Notes: generated by a model not told the origin, from the sequence alone. 64,000 nucleotides of DNA from Bdellovibrio sp. GT3 (GCF_037996765.1 NZ_JBBNAD010000005.1:1573569-1637568), one strand, 5' to 3'. Counted from the stretch's first letter, positions 43,081-52,353 are shown. Program-made: numbers and translations.

Positions 43081-44301
43081 ATGCATTTCAAAACTTTGGG
43101 TATTCTGCTTGTTGCAGCTTTGATGACAACGACAGCGACAAGAGCACTGGCACAAGACAAACAAATTGAAGCGGAAGAAGCTATAGCGGATGCAGAAGGT
43201 GCAAAAGCTGAGGCTGCCGAAGCGAAACGCCGTGCAGAGGAAGAGCGTAAGACTCGCGAAAAAGCACGCACTGAAGCTCAATCAGCTATTAATAAGGCTC
43301 GCTCAGCAGAAGCTGAAGCGAAAAGAGATCAGGCGACAGCAGAGCGCGACGTAGCTAAGTTTAAAGCGGAAGCTGCTGGTTTTGATCGTGATCAAAAGAA
43401 AGCTGAAAAAGACCAGGCTGAAGCAACAGCTCGCAGTAAAACAGCTGCCACTCAAATTGAAAAAGCCAAAAAATCCCGTGACGACGCGATGGAACTGAAA
43501 AAAACAGAGGAGAAAAAAGCCTCTGATATGATGTCTCAAGCGAAAGACATGGAAAAACAGGCACAAGCTGCTACGGAAGCGGGTCAAAAAGCCAGCAAGG
43601 AAGCAGAAGTTGCCAAGCTGGAATCTGCGAAAGCAAACCAAAATCTTTCAAAAACAAAATTGCTGGTTGAAAAAGCGGTGGCTGAATCCAAAGCTCGCGA
43701 TGCCAAAGCAAAATCAGAAATCGCTCGTGCAGATGCTGAAAAAGCAAAAGCTGAAGCAGAGATGACTCGATTGAAAGCTCAGGAAGAGCAAGCTAAAGCA
43801 ATGATTGATAAAACAGAGTCAGAGCTGAAGTCCGCAACTGAAGAGACGAAAAAATTGAGCTCTCAGGTTGAAGATGAGCGCAAAAAATTGAACGACATCA
43901 AAAAAGATGAAGCGAAGGTGACTCAAACGGCGGCTAAAGCGAAACAAGAGCTTGAAAGCAACCGTATGAAGTACCGTCAAGAGGAAGCAAAATCCTCTCA
44001 AGAGCTGGCTCGTGCAAGAAAGTCCATCGAGGACAACGAAGCGGCTGCTAAACACGCTGATGCTGAACTTGAAAAATACAAAGCAAGTGCTGAAAAAGCC
44101 AAAGCAGAGTTGGAACAAGTTCAAGACCGCGTAGAAGAAGCAAAGAACAAAGCGGAAGACGCTAAAATCCGCGCTGAAACTGCAAAAGCCCAGGCTGAAG
44201 CTGCTGACGCTCAGTTGGAAGCTGCGAAAATCAGAGCAGGCAGCCAAGGTGTGGATCTTTCTGCACCAGCTGCGGCTCCAGCAAAGAAAAAGAAAAAGTA
44301 A
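43081..44301 (+). CDS. Secreted Ala/Lys/Glu-rich coiled-coil protein
   Basis: A 406-residue protein with a signal peptide (about 1-25, ending ALA-Q) and then one nearly continuous charged coiled coil from about 30 to 385. It is made of A-K-x-E-A-E heptad-like repeats (KAKAEAEMTRLKAQEEQAKA). The end is PAAAPAKKKKK. No transmembrane anchor or catalytic domain. Composition resembles the TolA middle domain or tropomyosin-like periplasmic spacers, so a structural envelope role is inferred. Strong ribosome site aaggag. Monocistronic, with its own terminator. Confidence 0.82.
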   Translation: MHFKTLGILLVAALMTTTATRALAQDKQIEAEEAIADAEGAKAEAAEAKRRAEEERKTREKARTEAQSAINKARSAEAEAKRDQATAERDVAKFKAEAAGFDRDQKKAEKDQAEATARSKTAATQIEKAKKSRDDAMELKKTEEKKASDMMSQAKDMEKQAQAATEAGQKASKEAEVAKLESAKANQNLSKTKLLVEKAVAESKARDAKAKSEIARADAEKAKAEAEMTRLKAQEEQAKAMIDKTESELKSATEETKKLSSQVEDERKKLNDIKKDEAKVTQTAAKAKQELESNRMKYRQEEAKSSQELARARKSIEDNEAAAKHADAELEKYKASAEKAKAELEQVQDRVEEAKNKAEDAKIRAETAKAQAEAADAQLEAAKIRAGSQGVDLSAPAAAPAKKKKK

Positions 44302-44321
44302 TTTAAGCGAAATCAAAACTG

Positions 44322-44350
44322 AAAAACCCGGCTCATCGCCGGGTTTTTTT
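44322..44350. terminator. Bidirectional terminator
   Basis: aaaacccggc/gccgggtttt stem with loop tcat, T run on the plus side and A run on the other. It ends the coiled-coil gene and the convergent methyltransferase gene. Confidence 0.88.
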
Positions 44351-45116
44351 ATTTCATCTTCATAGCGTAGCCGGTGTACGCAATCATTGGTGACTTTGAA
44401 AATGTGAATTTGAAATCCCTCGGCACCTCGCCGGTGCGGATCAGACTCCAGATCCCTTTTTGCATGAATACAGGGCGAATGCCGCGAATCTCGACGTCGT
44501 GCAATCCCGTTTCTTTCATCCATTTGGTCAGATCTTTGGGTTTAATAAACAATGAATACACATGGTAGTCATCGGGAGTGTTCTTAACAAACCACTCCAT
44601 GGATTTAATCACCACCAGGTTGGCCAGTTGGTTCTTATTGAAAGTGTTAAAGAAAAACAAGCCACCGGGCTTTAAAATCCGGGAGGCTTCAGCCAGTACT
44701 TTTTGTGGCTCTGAAACATGTTCCAGCAGATCCATTGCGCAGGCGACATCGAAACTGTTATCAGGAAAAGGAACCTGATAAACATCGCCGATTTGATAGT
44801 GCACGGAATGTGTGTGGTCGCGGCTTTCGGCAACCTTCAAGCTTGAGTCCGACAGGTCAATTCCGGAGACATGATGCCCGGCCGCTGCCAAATCGTTGGA
44901 TAGAAAGCCACCGCCGCAACCCATATCCAGAATTTTGGCGGACTTTCTGCCAATAAAACGTTCGATGGTTTGTAGTATCCAGGGCATTTCCAGCTTGTGC
45001 TGATTTCTGAGCAGTGCAATTGGATCGTCCTGCGCCTCGTACCAGCGCTCCGCCAAAAGATCGTAAGCTTTGTTGTTGATGATTTCATTGTCTGCTTTGG
45101 CCAGATCCAATTCCAT
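44349..45116 (-). CDS. UbiG-like SAM-dependent O-methyltransferase
   Basis: A 255-residue class I methyltransferase. Motif I is ILDMGCGGGFLSNDLAAAG (about 62-80), the acidic motif II is VSGIDLS, and motif III is FDVACAMDLLEHV (about 125). The N-terminus (AKADNEIINNKAYDLLAERWY) and layout resemble UbiG, which methylates both hydroxyls in ubiquinone synthesis. In an organism likely to use menaquinone, this exact role is doubtful, so I leave the symbol empty. Monocistronic. Confidence 0.82.
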   Translation of the reverse strand: MELDLAKADNEIINNKAYDLLAERWYEAQDDPIALLRNQHKLEMPWILQTIERFIGRKSAKILDMGCGGGFLSNDLAAAGHHVSGIDLSDSSLKVAESRDHTHSVHYQIGDVYQVPFPDNSFDVACAMDLLEHVSEPQKVLAEASRILKPGGLFFFNTFNKNQLANLVVIKSMEWFVKNTPDDYHVYSLFIKPKDLTKWMKETGLHDVEIRGIRPVFMQKGIWSLIRTGEVPRDFKFTFSKSPMIAYTGYAMKMK

Positions 45117-45224
45117 AATGTACCCCTGGTGTTTTTAAATCAGACTGCGAAACTCTCTGGCCGTCGGCAAGATCCAGTGGCAACTTGCAAGTTTGCGGTG
45201 TAGATTCTTTTAAAAGAGGTGTGC

Positions 45225-45566
45225 ATGAACAAAAAAATTTTCGTAACTGTGATTGTTGTTGGTTCCATGGCGCATGCGCAAGGATACAAGTGTTTTCAAA
45301 AAGTTTCAGAAACAGAACGCCGGGAAATCGTAGCTAAATTTATGGCCAAGGAATACCCGGAATTTAAAAAGAAGTTTGCGGATTTCTGTAAGAAATATTC
45401 CGAGACCGTATCTTGCAAGACGGAAACTGTTTCTTTGAAAAAGGCTCCCCAGCATATGTCAGGAATTGCCCGCCAAAGCCCTTGTGCTGAAGTCATGCGA
45501 ATTGATTCTGGCAATGATACGACCATCTATTCAATGGACGACAAAACCGCACCTAAACGTATGTAA
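45225..45566 (+). CDS. Small secreted protein, hypothetical
   Basis: A 113-residue exported protein: signal peptide MNKKIFVTVIVVGSMAHA, then about 95 mature residues with four cysteines (YKCFQKV, DFCKKYS, VSCKTE, PCAEV) that could make two disulphides. Helical, lysine/glutamate-rich middle. I chose the ATG at 45225, after agaggtg. No known family. It precedes the carbonic anhydrase gene by 103 bases. Confidence 0.72.
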   Translation: MNKKIFVTVIVVGSMAHAQGYKCFQKVSETERREIVAKFMAKEYPEFKKKFADFCKKYSETVSCKTETVSLKKAPQHMSGIARQSPCAEVMRIDSGNDTTIYSMDDKTAPKRM

Positions 45567-45669
45567 AGGCGCAGGTAAAGACGTGTGGGCATGATCTTTA
45601 TCAGGTCCACTATGTGAATCGCAACTCCCTCTCTAGAATGTTGATTAAATCTCAACAGAAAGAGGAGTT

Positions 45670-46401
45670 ATGGTTAAGGCAATGGTTTTGACTTTGGCGG
45701 TGGCTTTCACGTTCAGTGCTTATTCAAGCGATTCTTTTGCAAAGGATTCTTCCAAAAAACAAGTCACTAAAAGCATGGCTCCGGAAACTCCAGAGCAGGA
45801 GTTGCAGGCTTTAAAAGAAGGCAACCAGCGTTTTGTTGCCGGGACTTTAAGAAATCACGACTATCGCTATCAGATAGACAAAACCAAAGATGGCCAAAAA
45901 CCTTATGCGGTGGTTTTAAGCTGTCTTGATTCACGCATTCCGGTTGAGGTGGTATTCGATCAAGGGATCGGGGAGCTGTTCGTAGCCCGTGTCGCCGGTA
46001 ATATTGAAAACAACGATATCCTTGGCAGCATGGAATTTGGAACCGCAGCCATGGGAGCAAAACTGGTCGTGGTCATGGGGCATACCAAGTGCGGTGCCGT
46101 CAAAGGTGCTTGCAACAATGTGAAGCTGGGGCATTTGACCGCCTTGCTTGATAAGATTCAACCGGCAGTCCGACAAGTCAAAAAATCCACATCGGGTTTC
46201 AATCCGGAATCCTATGATCATGTGGACTTGGTTTCTGAAGAAAACGTAAAGCAAACCGTGGCCCGCATTCGCAAAAGCAGTGAAATCATCCGTAAGCTTG
46301 AGGAAGAAGGAAAGGTTCGCATCGTGGGCGCGATGTATGATATTTCCACAGGCAACGTGAAGTTCATGGATATGCCATCAAAGTTGGCTGACCTTCACTA
46401 A
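45670..46401 (+). CDS. Beta-carbonic anhydrase, exported
   Basis: A 243-residue zinc enzyme interconverting CO2 and bicarbonate. A signal peptide covers about 1-25 (ending DSFA), so it acts in the periplasm, unusual but known for bacterial beta-class enzymes. Zinc and catalytic motifs: VVLSCLDSRIPVE (Cys, Asp, Arg at about 80-85) and VVMGHTKCGAVKGA (His and Cys at about 138-141). Length with signal peptide matches. Strong ribosome site (agagga). It converges with the trypsin-like gene. Confidence 0.94.
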   Translation: MVKAMVLTLAVAFTFSAYSSDSFAKDSSKKQVTKSMAPETPEQELQALKEGNQRFVAGTLRNHDYRYQIDKTKDGQKPYAVVLSCLDSRIPVEVVFDQGIGELFVARVAGNIENNDILGSMEFGTAAMGAKLVVVMGHTKCGAVKGACNNVKLGHLTALLDKIQPAVRQVKKSTSGFNPESYDHVDLVSEENVKQTVARIRKSSEIIRKLEEEGKVRIVGAMYDISTGNVKFMDMPSKLADLH

Positions 46402-46506
46402 AACCTCAAAGCTGTTCTTAATGCAAAGTACTGGCTGTCGTCGGAGTTCGTGGACTCTTTGATAAAGGCTCCGGCGGCAGTGTTTGGCATGCCCTGAATC
46501 TTAGGT
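46398..46506 (-). pseudogene. Probable detached C-terminal coding segment of the trypsin-like protease
   Basis: Immediately past the stop at 46507, a second frame continues without interruption: KPKIQGMPNTAAGAFIKE, then STNSDDSQYFALRTALRF, stop at 46398-46400. The shift is a single base in the six-base homopolymer 46510-46515. With one base fewer there, the protease reads straight through and ends one base from the stop of the convergent carbonic anhydrase gene. The tail has protein-like composition and a final aromatic residue. Either a real frameshift mutation or a homopolymer sequencing error would explain it. Confidence 0.5.
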
Positions 46507-47751
46507 TTATTTTTTACGGATGTCTTCGCAAAATTGCAAAGTGTAGGATTGATGCCCATGTTTGAATGTCACAGGTTGTCCTGAGGTCATTTGCGCAGGA
46601 CTGAACTGCAGTGTCGATTGAGCTTTTTTTGAAACCAAATCCGCCCGCGGTCGGCCGCCATTATCCAGATGAATTTCCATGCCCCATTCCAGATATTCAA
46701 GATTATAGGTAACTGTGCCGTTTTGCAGGCGCCCCTGTTGCGTGCGCATTTTGTCTTTTTTAAAATTGATGCATTCAGGTTTAAAGCTGACTTCACTGAC
46801 TTTGGTTTGCACGCCGTCAAAGGGGCGGTTTTTTTGATCCACATCCCAAAGAATAACAAATTTGCTTTGTGCGTGCAGCTTATCGAGTTCGGTGTTCACA
46901 TCGGCATTGAAGGACTTCATCAAAGGATCTGTGAAACGGCTGATTAAGTTGGCAGACGCCTCACGAATATCGCTTGAGATATTGGCTTTACCGCAATCCG
47001 GGTGAGGGGATGCCGAGGAGGCAATTCCTGGAATATTGATGCAGGCAAAGTTGGATCCAAAACTGACGTGGTAAAACGGCGCTTTTTTAAGGTTCACATC
47101 CGCCGCCGTACCCATGGAGTTAAGCAGTCCTTTGACTTCAAGATTTGGAGTCATCAGTGGCGAGCCCGAGTTGCCCTTCATGGTTTCACAAGGAACCATG
47201 GCGATGATCGGACTTTTGACACCGGTAAAGAAGGGATTCGCCAAAGAGTTCTGAACGGCCGGGCAGGAAACCTTGCGCAAAATTCCCGTACCCTTGTCGG
47301 TCGGATCGATTTTGTACAACGTCAAAACTTCGCCATCAGAGATGCCAGATGTATTGATTGGTGCCGAGAGGCGAGGGGCTTTTTTGGAAAGCTTAAAGAA
47401 AGCCCAATCCGGAGTCAGAGCCGTGTCCTTCAGTGCCGGGGAGACCCATTTGATTTGCTCGCAGTCACCATACTCTTCGTCGCGTGAACGGGAGGCGGGG
47501 AAAGTGACAGTGATGCGTCCCTTGCAAGAGGTTTCATTTTGGCGAATGTCTTCAGGGATACAGTGCAGGTTTGTTGCGACAATGTCGTCAGCGACCAAAA
47601 CACCGGTGCAGACTGATTTTCCATCATAGTTTAATCCGACAACGGACTCCGGGCAGGAATCGGGGCTTTCACACGTGACTTTATAGATGGATTTAGCCGC
47701 CACCGGTTCCAGTATCAAAATGAGAATGGAAAATATCACGCTGCTTTTCAC
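46507..47751 (-). CDS. Secreted trypsin-like serine protease (S1)
   Basis: A 414-residue chymotrypsin-fold protease. Signal peptide MKSSVIFSILILILEPVAA. Triad visible: His in DDIVATNLHCIPE (about 65), Asp in TPDWAFFKLS (about 117) and Ser in MKGNSGSPLMT (about 195). A second domain (about 265-414) of unknown fold follows. The start is uncertain: GTG 47751 gives the best signal peptide; a TTG at 47784 opens the frame. The coding frame probably continued past the stop at 46507 before a one-base change (see the segment 46398-46506). Confidence 0.82.
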   Translation of the reverse strand: MKSSVIFSILILILEPVAAKSIYKVTCESPDSCPESVVGLNYDGKSVCTGVLVADDIVATNLHCIPEDIRQNETSCKGRITVTFPASRSRDEEYGDCEQIKWVSPALKDTALTPDWAFFKLSKKAPRLSAPINTSGISDGEVLTLYKIDPTDKGTGILRKVSCPAVQNSLANPFFTGVKSPIIAMVPCETMKGNSGSPLMTPNLEVKGLLNSMGTAADVNLKKAPFYHVSFGSNFACINIPGIASSASPHPDCGKANISSDIREASANLISRFTDPLMKSFNADVNTELDKLHAQSKFVILWDVDQKNRPFDGVQTKVSEVSFKPECINFKKDKMRTQQGRLQNGTVTYNLEYLEWGMEIHLDNGGRPRADLVSKKAQSTLQFSPAQMTSGQPVTFKHGHQSYTLQFCEDIRKK

Positions 47752-47909
47752 ACTGAACTTATCGGCGCAATAGCGCTCCCCCAAGAGGAGGTTGCCCGAG
47801 TTTAAAGAGGCGCAAGATCGTCTCTGATGCCGCCGAAAATAGTCTGCGGTGAAATTCCAGATTCTTTCGCCAGGAAATCATCTCCGCTTTGTTTCCAACT
47901 AACAAATTC

Positions 47910-47930
47910 AGTGAATCAAGTTGATTCACT
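47910..47930. promoter_or_regulatory. 21-bp perfect palindrome upstream of clpP
   Basis: agtgaatcaa-g-ttgattcact: ten-base perfect arms around one base, 94 bases before the clpP start and in the promoter region. It differs from CtsR and CIRCE sites. I infer an operator for a dimeric repressor or activator of clpP. Confidence 0.6.
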
Positions 47931-48023
47931 TTGTACCCACGTCACCTTGTGCACGCGGATTGCAACATAATCCTTCAGGCAAACGAAGTCTTCCTATTCA
48001 CGTCCCCTCAAAGGAGAGAAACC

Positions 48024-48644
48024 ATGGCCACACCTATTCCCTATGTTATTGAAAGCACCGCAGGCGGCGAACGTTCCTATGACGTTTACTCGCGCCTGCT
48101 AAAGGACCGGATTCTTATTCTGGGTAGCGTTGTTACCGATGAGGTCGCAAATGCTTTGATCGCCCAGATGTTATTTCTGGAATCAGATAACCCCGAGAAA
48201 GACATTCATCTATATATTAACTCACCGGGTGGATCGGTATCGGCGGGGCTCGCGATCTATGATGTTATGAACTATATCAAGTGCGATGTGGCGACTTATT
48301 GTATTGGCGTTGCGGCCAGTATGGGTTCGTTTCTTCTTTCAGCCGGGGCCCAAGGAAAAAGATTTTCCATGCCCCATAGTCGCATCTTGATTCACCAGCC
48401 GCATTTAGGTGATGGCGGTATCGGCGGACAGGTGAGTGATATTGAAATACACGCCCGTGAGCTTGTGCGCTCAAAAAAGCAATTGATTGATCTCTATGCC
48501 CAACACACCGCTCAAAGTGCCAAGATTCTGACGAAGCTGATGGAGCGCGATCATAATATGACGGCACTGGAGGCAAAAGAACTGGGTCTGATTGATGGTG
48601 TGATTGAATCAAGAAAGAAAAGTATTCTAAAAAAGGCCGGATAA
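48024..48644 (+). CDS. clpP: ATP-dependent Clp protease proteolytic subunit
   Basis: A 206-residue serine peptidase that forms the tetradecameric proteolytic chamber with ClpX or ClpA. Start [10 protein letters not shown], then [16 protein letters not shown] (substrate and hydrophobic pocket region), [17 protein letters not shown] (oxyanion loop), [14 protein letters not shown] (Ser at about 102) and [10 protein letters not shown] (His at about 127), and Asp near 176. The ATG follows aaaggaga. No clpX lies downstream: an MscS gene converges instead. Confidence 0.97.
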   Translation: MATPIPYVIESTAGGERSYDVYSRLLKDRILILGSVVTDEVANALIAQMLFLESDNPEKDIHLYINSPGGSVSAGLAIYDVMNYIKCDVATYCIGVAASMGSFLLSAGAQGKRFSMPHSRILIHQPHLGDGGIGGQVSDIEIHARELVRSKKQLIDLYAQHTAQSAKILTKLMERDHNMTALEAKELGLIDGVIESRKKSILKKAG

Positions 48645-48646
48645 AG

Positions 48647-48672
48647 AAAAGGGACCTCAGCGAGGTCCCTTT
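48647..48672. terminator. Bidirectional terminator
   Basis: agggacctc/gaggtccct nine-base stem with loop agc, between clpP and the convergent MscS gene. It has A-rich and T-rich flanks. Confidence 0.8.
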
Positions 48673-48679
48673 GTAGCTT

Positions 48680-49837
48680 TTAAGTAATAGCAGATTGCTG
48701 AGTCTGCTGGGATTCGGCCTCTCCGCCACCACGGTAGTACACCGTTTGTGTAGGGTACGCGAACTCGACACCTAGTTCTTTGGCGATCTTTAAGATCTCG
48801 ATAAAGATATATTGCTGCTGTTCCAATTCTTCCGGGCCCGTGAAGACCTGCAGATGGAACTGCACTAGAACATTTAACTGAGAATCCGCATAACCGTTAA
48901 AGTTCACCACTACGGTCTCGGGATTCACCGTGCTGTCCTGTTTGATGCAGTAGCGGACACGGTCACAAAATTCTTTGATTTTATCCGGCGGCGTTTCGTA
49001 GGCGATGCCGATAATTTGACGAACGCGACGGAAAGGGCGCACTCCCATGTTGTCGATGGTTTCTTTGGCCATCATGGCGTTAGGTACTGTGATGACCGAG
49101 TTATAGAATGTGCGGATGCGTGTGGAGCGGAAACCCACTTCCTCCACGGTGCCTTCCATGTCTTTCACTTTCACCCAGTCACCCACCTGAAATGGAGTGT
49201 CGAAAAGAATCGTGATCGAGCCAAACAAATTGGCGGCCGTGTCTTGAGCTGCCAACGCCAATGCCAAACCCCCAAGACCCAGACCGGCCATCAAGGACAT
49301 CACGTTAAGGCCAAAGCTTTGCAGGATCATCAGGAAGCCCAGAATAACAACCAGGAATTTGATTGCCTTGGTGGCAAACGGAACCAGATTGTCGTCCATC
49401 TTGCTTTCTGTTTTTGCAGCGATATCCGCAAAGACATAACCCATGGCATCGACCATATAATAGACGATGCGAATGATATGAAAGCCCATGAAGCCCTTTA
49501 AAAGGTATTCATAGTAAGTTACGAACTTGCCAGCAAGCTCAAGAGCATCATCCAGGGCGAACAGCAACAGGATGATCAGGATCCAGGCCAGGGGGCGTTC
49601 GATTTCAAAGCGGAAGAGGTAATGGGAAAAACTCTTCGCGTATCTTTTTGCGATGGGGTTGTGCTCTTTAAACAGTTTCAACAGCCATTGCAGGCCCGGA
49701 CGAATAACGAATGCCAGGCAAATGCCCAATGCCAGGATGACCCACTTCCACGTGGGCATGACGATGTAGGTTTTTTTTAGAAACATAGCCAATTCAAGGG
49801 AGAATAACTGCAATTCTTCGAATAAAAACTTTTCCAT
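48680..49837 (-). CDS. MscS-type mechanosensitive channel
   Basis: A 385-residue inner-membrane channel that opens under membrane tension to release solutes. There are five or so membrane helices, more than the three of E. coli MscS. The pore helix and beta domain follow as GLGGLALALAAQDTAANLFGSI (about 190-211) and TPFQVGDWVKVKDMEGTVEEVGFRSTRIRT (about 220-250). The C-terminal cytoplasmic cage lies at about 290-370. The ribosome site is aagga. It is 16 bases after the uppP start region and read after it on the same strand. Confidence 0.92.
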   Translation of the reverse strand: MEKFLFEELQLFSLELAMFLKKTYIVMPTWKWVILALGICLAFVIRPGLQWLLKLFKEHNPIAKRYAKSFSHYLFRFEIERPLAWILIILLLFALDDALELAGKFVTYYEYLLKGFMGFHIIRIVYYMVDAMGYVFADIAAKTESKMDDNLVPFATKAIKFLVVILGFLMILQSFGLNVMSLMAGLGLGGLALALAAQDTAANLFGSITILFDTPFQVGDWVKVKDMEGTVEEVGFRSTRIRTFYNSVITVPNAMMAKETIDNMGVRPFRRVRQIIGIAYETPPDKIKEFCDRVRYCIKQDSTVNPETVVVNFNGYADSQLNVLVQFHLQVFTGPEELEQQQYIFIEILKIAKELGVEFAYPTQTVYYRGGGEAESQQTQQSAIT

Positions 49838-49853
49838 GAAAAATCCTTGCCAA

Positions 49854-50645
49854 TTAGTTCATGTGGAGGTCATGACCCGTGTAGATCAGTGCCAGGATGA
49901 TGATACCTAAAACAATACGATAATAACCAAAACCGCGGAAGCCATAACGGCTGACGATGCCGATAAAGAATTTGATCGCAATCATCGCCACGATAAATGA
50001 AACCACCATGCCGACCAGAAGTAAATTGATCTGTTGTGGTTCAATGGTTTTATAAATTTTCAAAAGCTTGTACAGAGTGGCTGCAGCCATGGTTGGCACC
50101 GCCAAAAAGAAGGAAAACTCCGCAGCTTCCTTTTTGTTCATTCCCAAAGTCAAACCACCCATGATTGTTGCGCCCGAGCGGGAAACTCCGGGGATCATGG
50201 CGATGGCTTGAAAAAGCCCCAGCTTCGCGGAGTCCTTATAATTAAGGTCATTTGTGGTTCGGCCGACTGAAGTTAAATGCGCAAAGTACTTGTCGGACCA
50301 CACCAATACGAAGCCTCCGGCAATCAAAGACCATGCAACGACTTGAACGCTGCCTAGCAGGTGTTCGACTAAATCTTTTGCCAAGAAACCAATAATGGCG
50401 GTTGGCAGAAAGGCCACGAACAGTTTTTTATAGAAGTTCCAGTTTGGCAAAAATCGTTTCCAGTACAATACCAGAACAGACATGATGGCGCCGAATTGAA
50501 TGATAACTTCAAAGGCTTTCGTAAATGCGCTGTCCTCAATACCCATCATGGAGCTGGCAATGATCATGTGACCGGTGGAGGAGATCGGGAGAAACTCCGT
50601 GATTCCCTCTACAATTCCTAAAATAATCGCGTGCATAAAATCCAT
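49854..50645 (-). CDS. uppP: Undecaprenyl-diphosphatase
   Basis: A 263-residue integral membrane enzyme that dephosphorylates undecaprenyl diphosphate, recycling the carrier lipid for peptidoglycan synthesis; it also gives bacitracin resistance. Signatures: GIVEGITEFLPISSTGHMI (9-27) with the catalytic Glu pair and PGVSRSGATIMGGL (about 163-176). About eight membrane segments. Standard length. It is divergent from the subtilase gene; MscS follows 16 bases downstream. Confidence 0.96.
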   Translation of the reverse strand: MDFMHAIILGIVEGITEFLPISSTGHMIIASSMMGIEDSAFTKAFEVIIQFGAIMSVLVLYWKRFLPNWNFYKKLFVAFLPTAIIGFLAKDLVEHLLGSVQVVAWSLIAGGFVLVWSDKYFAHLTSVGRTTNDLNYKDSAKLGLFQAIAMIPGVSRSGATIMGGLTLGMNKKEAAEFSFFLAVPTMAAATLYKLLKIYKTIEPQQINLLLVGMVVSFIVAMIAIKFFIGIVSRYGFRGFGYYRIVLGIIILALIYTGHDLHMN

Positions 50646-50721
50646 GGGAGTCCTTCGAGTTTCAGTGTTGATAATCAGCCCGCAATATTCTTGTAAGCTT
50701 CACTCTGCGGTTCAACTTTCG

Positions 50722-50737
50722 ATCACGCGTGTCATGA
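50722..50737. promoter_or_regulatory. Motif shared with the lpd upstream region
   Basis: On the minus strand tcatgacacgcgtgat, sharing 13 consecutive bases with the palindrome at 9253-9270. It lies between the divergent uppP and subtilase genes, 77 bases from the former and 78 from the latter, so it could act on either. Confidence 0.45.
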
Positions 50738-50814
50738 AAATAAGCTGTAGTTTAAAAAAAGTATGGTGTTCGTAAAAAATCCGAATATGATTTTCGTTAA
50801 CCACGGAGGGAAAA

Positions 50815-52353
50815 ATGAAACGTGCATTATTAATGGGTGCAATGTTGGTTGGATCTCAAGCATTCGCAGGGGAATACTTGGTCAAGTACAACAACACGGG
50901 CGCTCTAAACCTATTGAATTCAATGTCCTTAGTTAAGGTATCAGCTTTGAATGTGATGGATCACAACGAAACTGCAAGCCTTGTGAAAGTTGACATCAGA
51001 AAACAACAAGAAGCTGAAGTTTTGGCGACTCTTTTGTCGCAACCAGGCGTTGAGTACGTAGTACCAAACGCAAGAATGAAAGCTTTCACTCACTCTGTTG
51101 ACGCTGCTGCTTTGAAAGAGCAATGGGCTATGGGCAAAGTGAATGCTGAAAAAGCATGGCAACGCGCTGGCAACAAAGGTAGCAAAAACATTATCGTTGC
51201 TGTTATCGACACTGGTGTTGATTACACTCACCAAGCTTTGTCGCCAAATATGGTTCCGGGCTACAACTTTAAAGACAAAAACAATGATCCAATGGACAAA
51301 ACGTCTTACCAAAACCCAGGTCACGGTACTCACTGTGCTGGTGTGATTGGTGCGACTGGTTTGGTTGATGGTGGTATCGTTGGTATCGCTCCAAACGTTT
51401 CCATGATGCCTCTTCGCTTCTTGGGCGAAAACGGTTCTGGTGACTTGAACGATGCTATCAAATCTATCGACTACGCGATCGAAAAAGGCGCGCAAGTGAT
51501 CTCTGCTTCTTGGGGTGCAACTATTCCAAGAAATCAAGCGATGCCACTTGTTGAGGCTGTTAAACGTGCTGACGACAAAGGCGTGATCTTCGTAGCAGCG
51601 GCAGCGAATGATGGTAAAAACAATGACAGCACTGAAGTGTATCCGGCAAACAACGGTTTCCCGAATTCAATCACAGTGGCTGCATCTGGTCCGTCTGACG
51701 CAAAACCATCTTGGTCTAACTACGGGACAGCAACTGTTCACGTAGCAGCTCCAGGTGAAGAAATCATGTCAACTTTGCCTAAAAATAAGTATGGCAACTT
51801 GTCTGGTACTTCAATGGCGACTCCACTTGTTTCTGGAATCGTGGCTTTGTTGAAATCTCAGGACCCTTCTTTGACGGGTGCTCAGATCCGCGCGATCTTG
51901 CAAACGACTGGTGCTAAAGTTTCCATCCAAACAGCTTGTAACTGCCGTGTTGATGCTTTCAACGCAGTAGACGCTGTAATGGGTAAGAAAATGGTCGTTG
52001 TTCCAGCTGCAGCTACTTTGAGCGGCAATGAAACACTGAACCTGGCTATTCTGAACGGTAAAGCTCCATTCAAGTACACAAGCTCAAACGCTTCTGTAGC
52101 TTCTGTTTCTGACGCGGGTGTTATCACTGCTGTAGCTAACGGTACAACAGCGATCTCTGTAACAGATGCTGAAGGTAAAACGGCTTCTACATTGGATATC
52201 AATGTAGGTAAAAAAGCTTCTCAAAATCCAGGCAATCCAGGTAACCCAGGTAATCCGGGTGACCCAGGTGATGGTTCTTGCCCAATTGGTGATCAATCAA
52301 TGTGCGATATCATCTGCCAAATCAAACCTGATCTTCCATTCTGCCAAAAGTAA
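50815..52353 (+). CDS. Secreted subtilisin-like serine protease (S8) with Ig-like domain
   Basis: A 512-residue exported protease. Signal peptide (about 1-18, ending AFA), an I9-type propeptide (about 20-100), then the S8 domain with Asp in VAVIDTGVDYTH (about 138), His in GHGTHCAGV (about 171) and Ser in GTSMATPLVSG (about 336). From about 400 a Big2-type bacterial Ig domain (KYTSSNASVASVSDAGVI, TAISVTDAEGK). The end is an NPG/GDPG linker plus a cysteine-rich tail of about 25 residues (SMCDIICQIK). Probably a prey- or host-protein hydrolase. Its codons differ from neighbours in favouring gct and aac. Confidence 0.95.
   Translation: MKRALLMGAMLVGSQAFAGEYLVKYNNTGALNLLNSMSLVKVSALNVMDHNETASLVKVDIRKQQEAEVLATLLSQPGVEYVVPNARMKAFTHSVDAAALKEQWAMGKVNAEKAWQRAGNKGSKNIIVAVIDTGVDYTHQALSPNMVPGYNFKDKNNDPMDKTSYQNPGHGTHCAGVIGATGLVDGGIVGIAPNVSMMPLRFLGENGSGDLNDAIKSIDYAIEKGAQVISASWGATIPRNQAMPLVEAVKRADDKGVIFVAAAANDGKNNDSTEVYPANNGFPNSITVAASGPSDAKPSWSNYGTATVHVAAPGEEIMSTLPKNKYGNLSGTSMATPLVSGIVALLKSQDPSLTGAQIRAILQTTGAKVSIQTACNCRVDAFNAVDAVMGKKMVVVPAAATLSGNETLNLAILNGKAPFKYTSSNASVASVSDAGVITAVANGTTAISVTDAEGKTASTLDINVGKKASQNPGNPGNPGNPGDPGDGSCPIGDQSMCDIICQIKPDLPFCQK

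Noticed and set aside
43303..44523. Minus-strand ORFs opposite the coiled-coil gene
   Set aside because: Phe/Leu/Ser-rich peptides arise from the antisense of Glu/Lys/Ala codons; no start signals.
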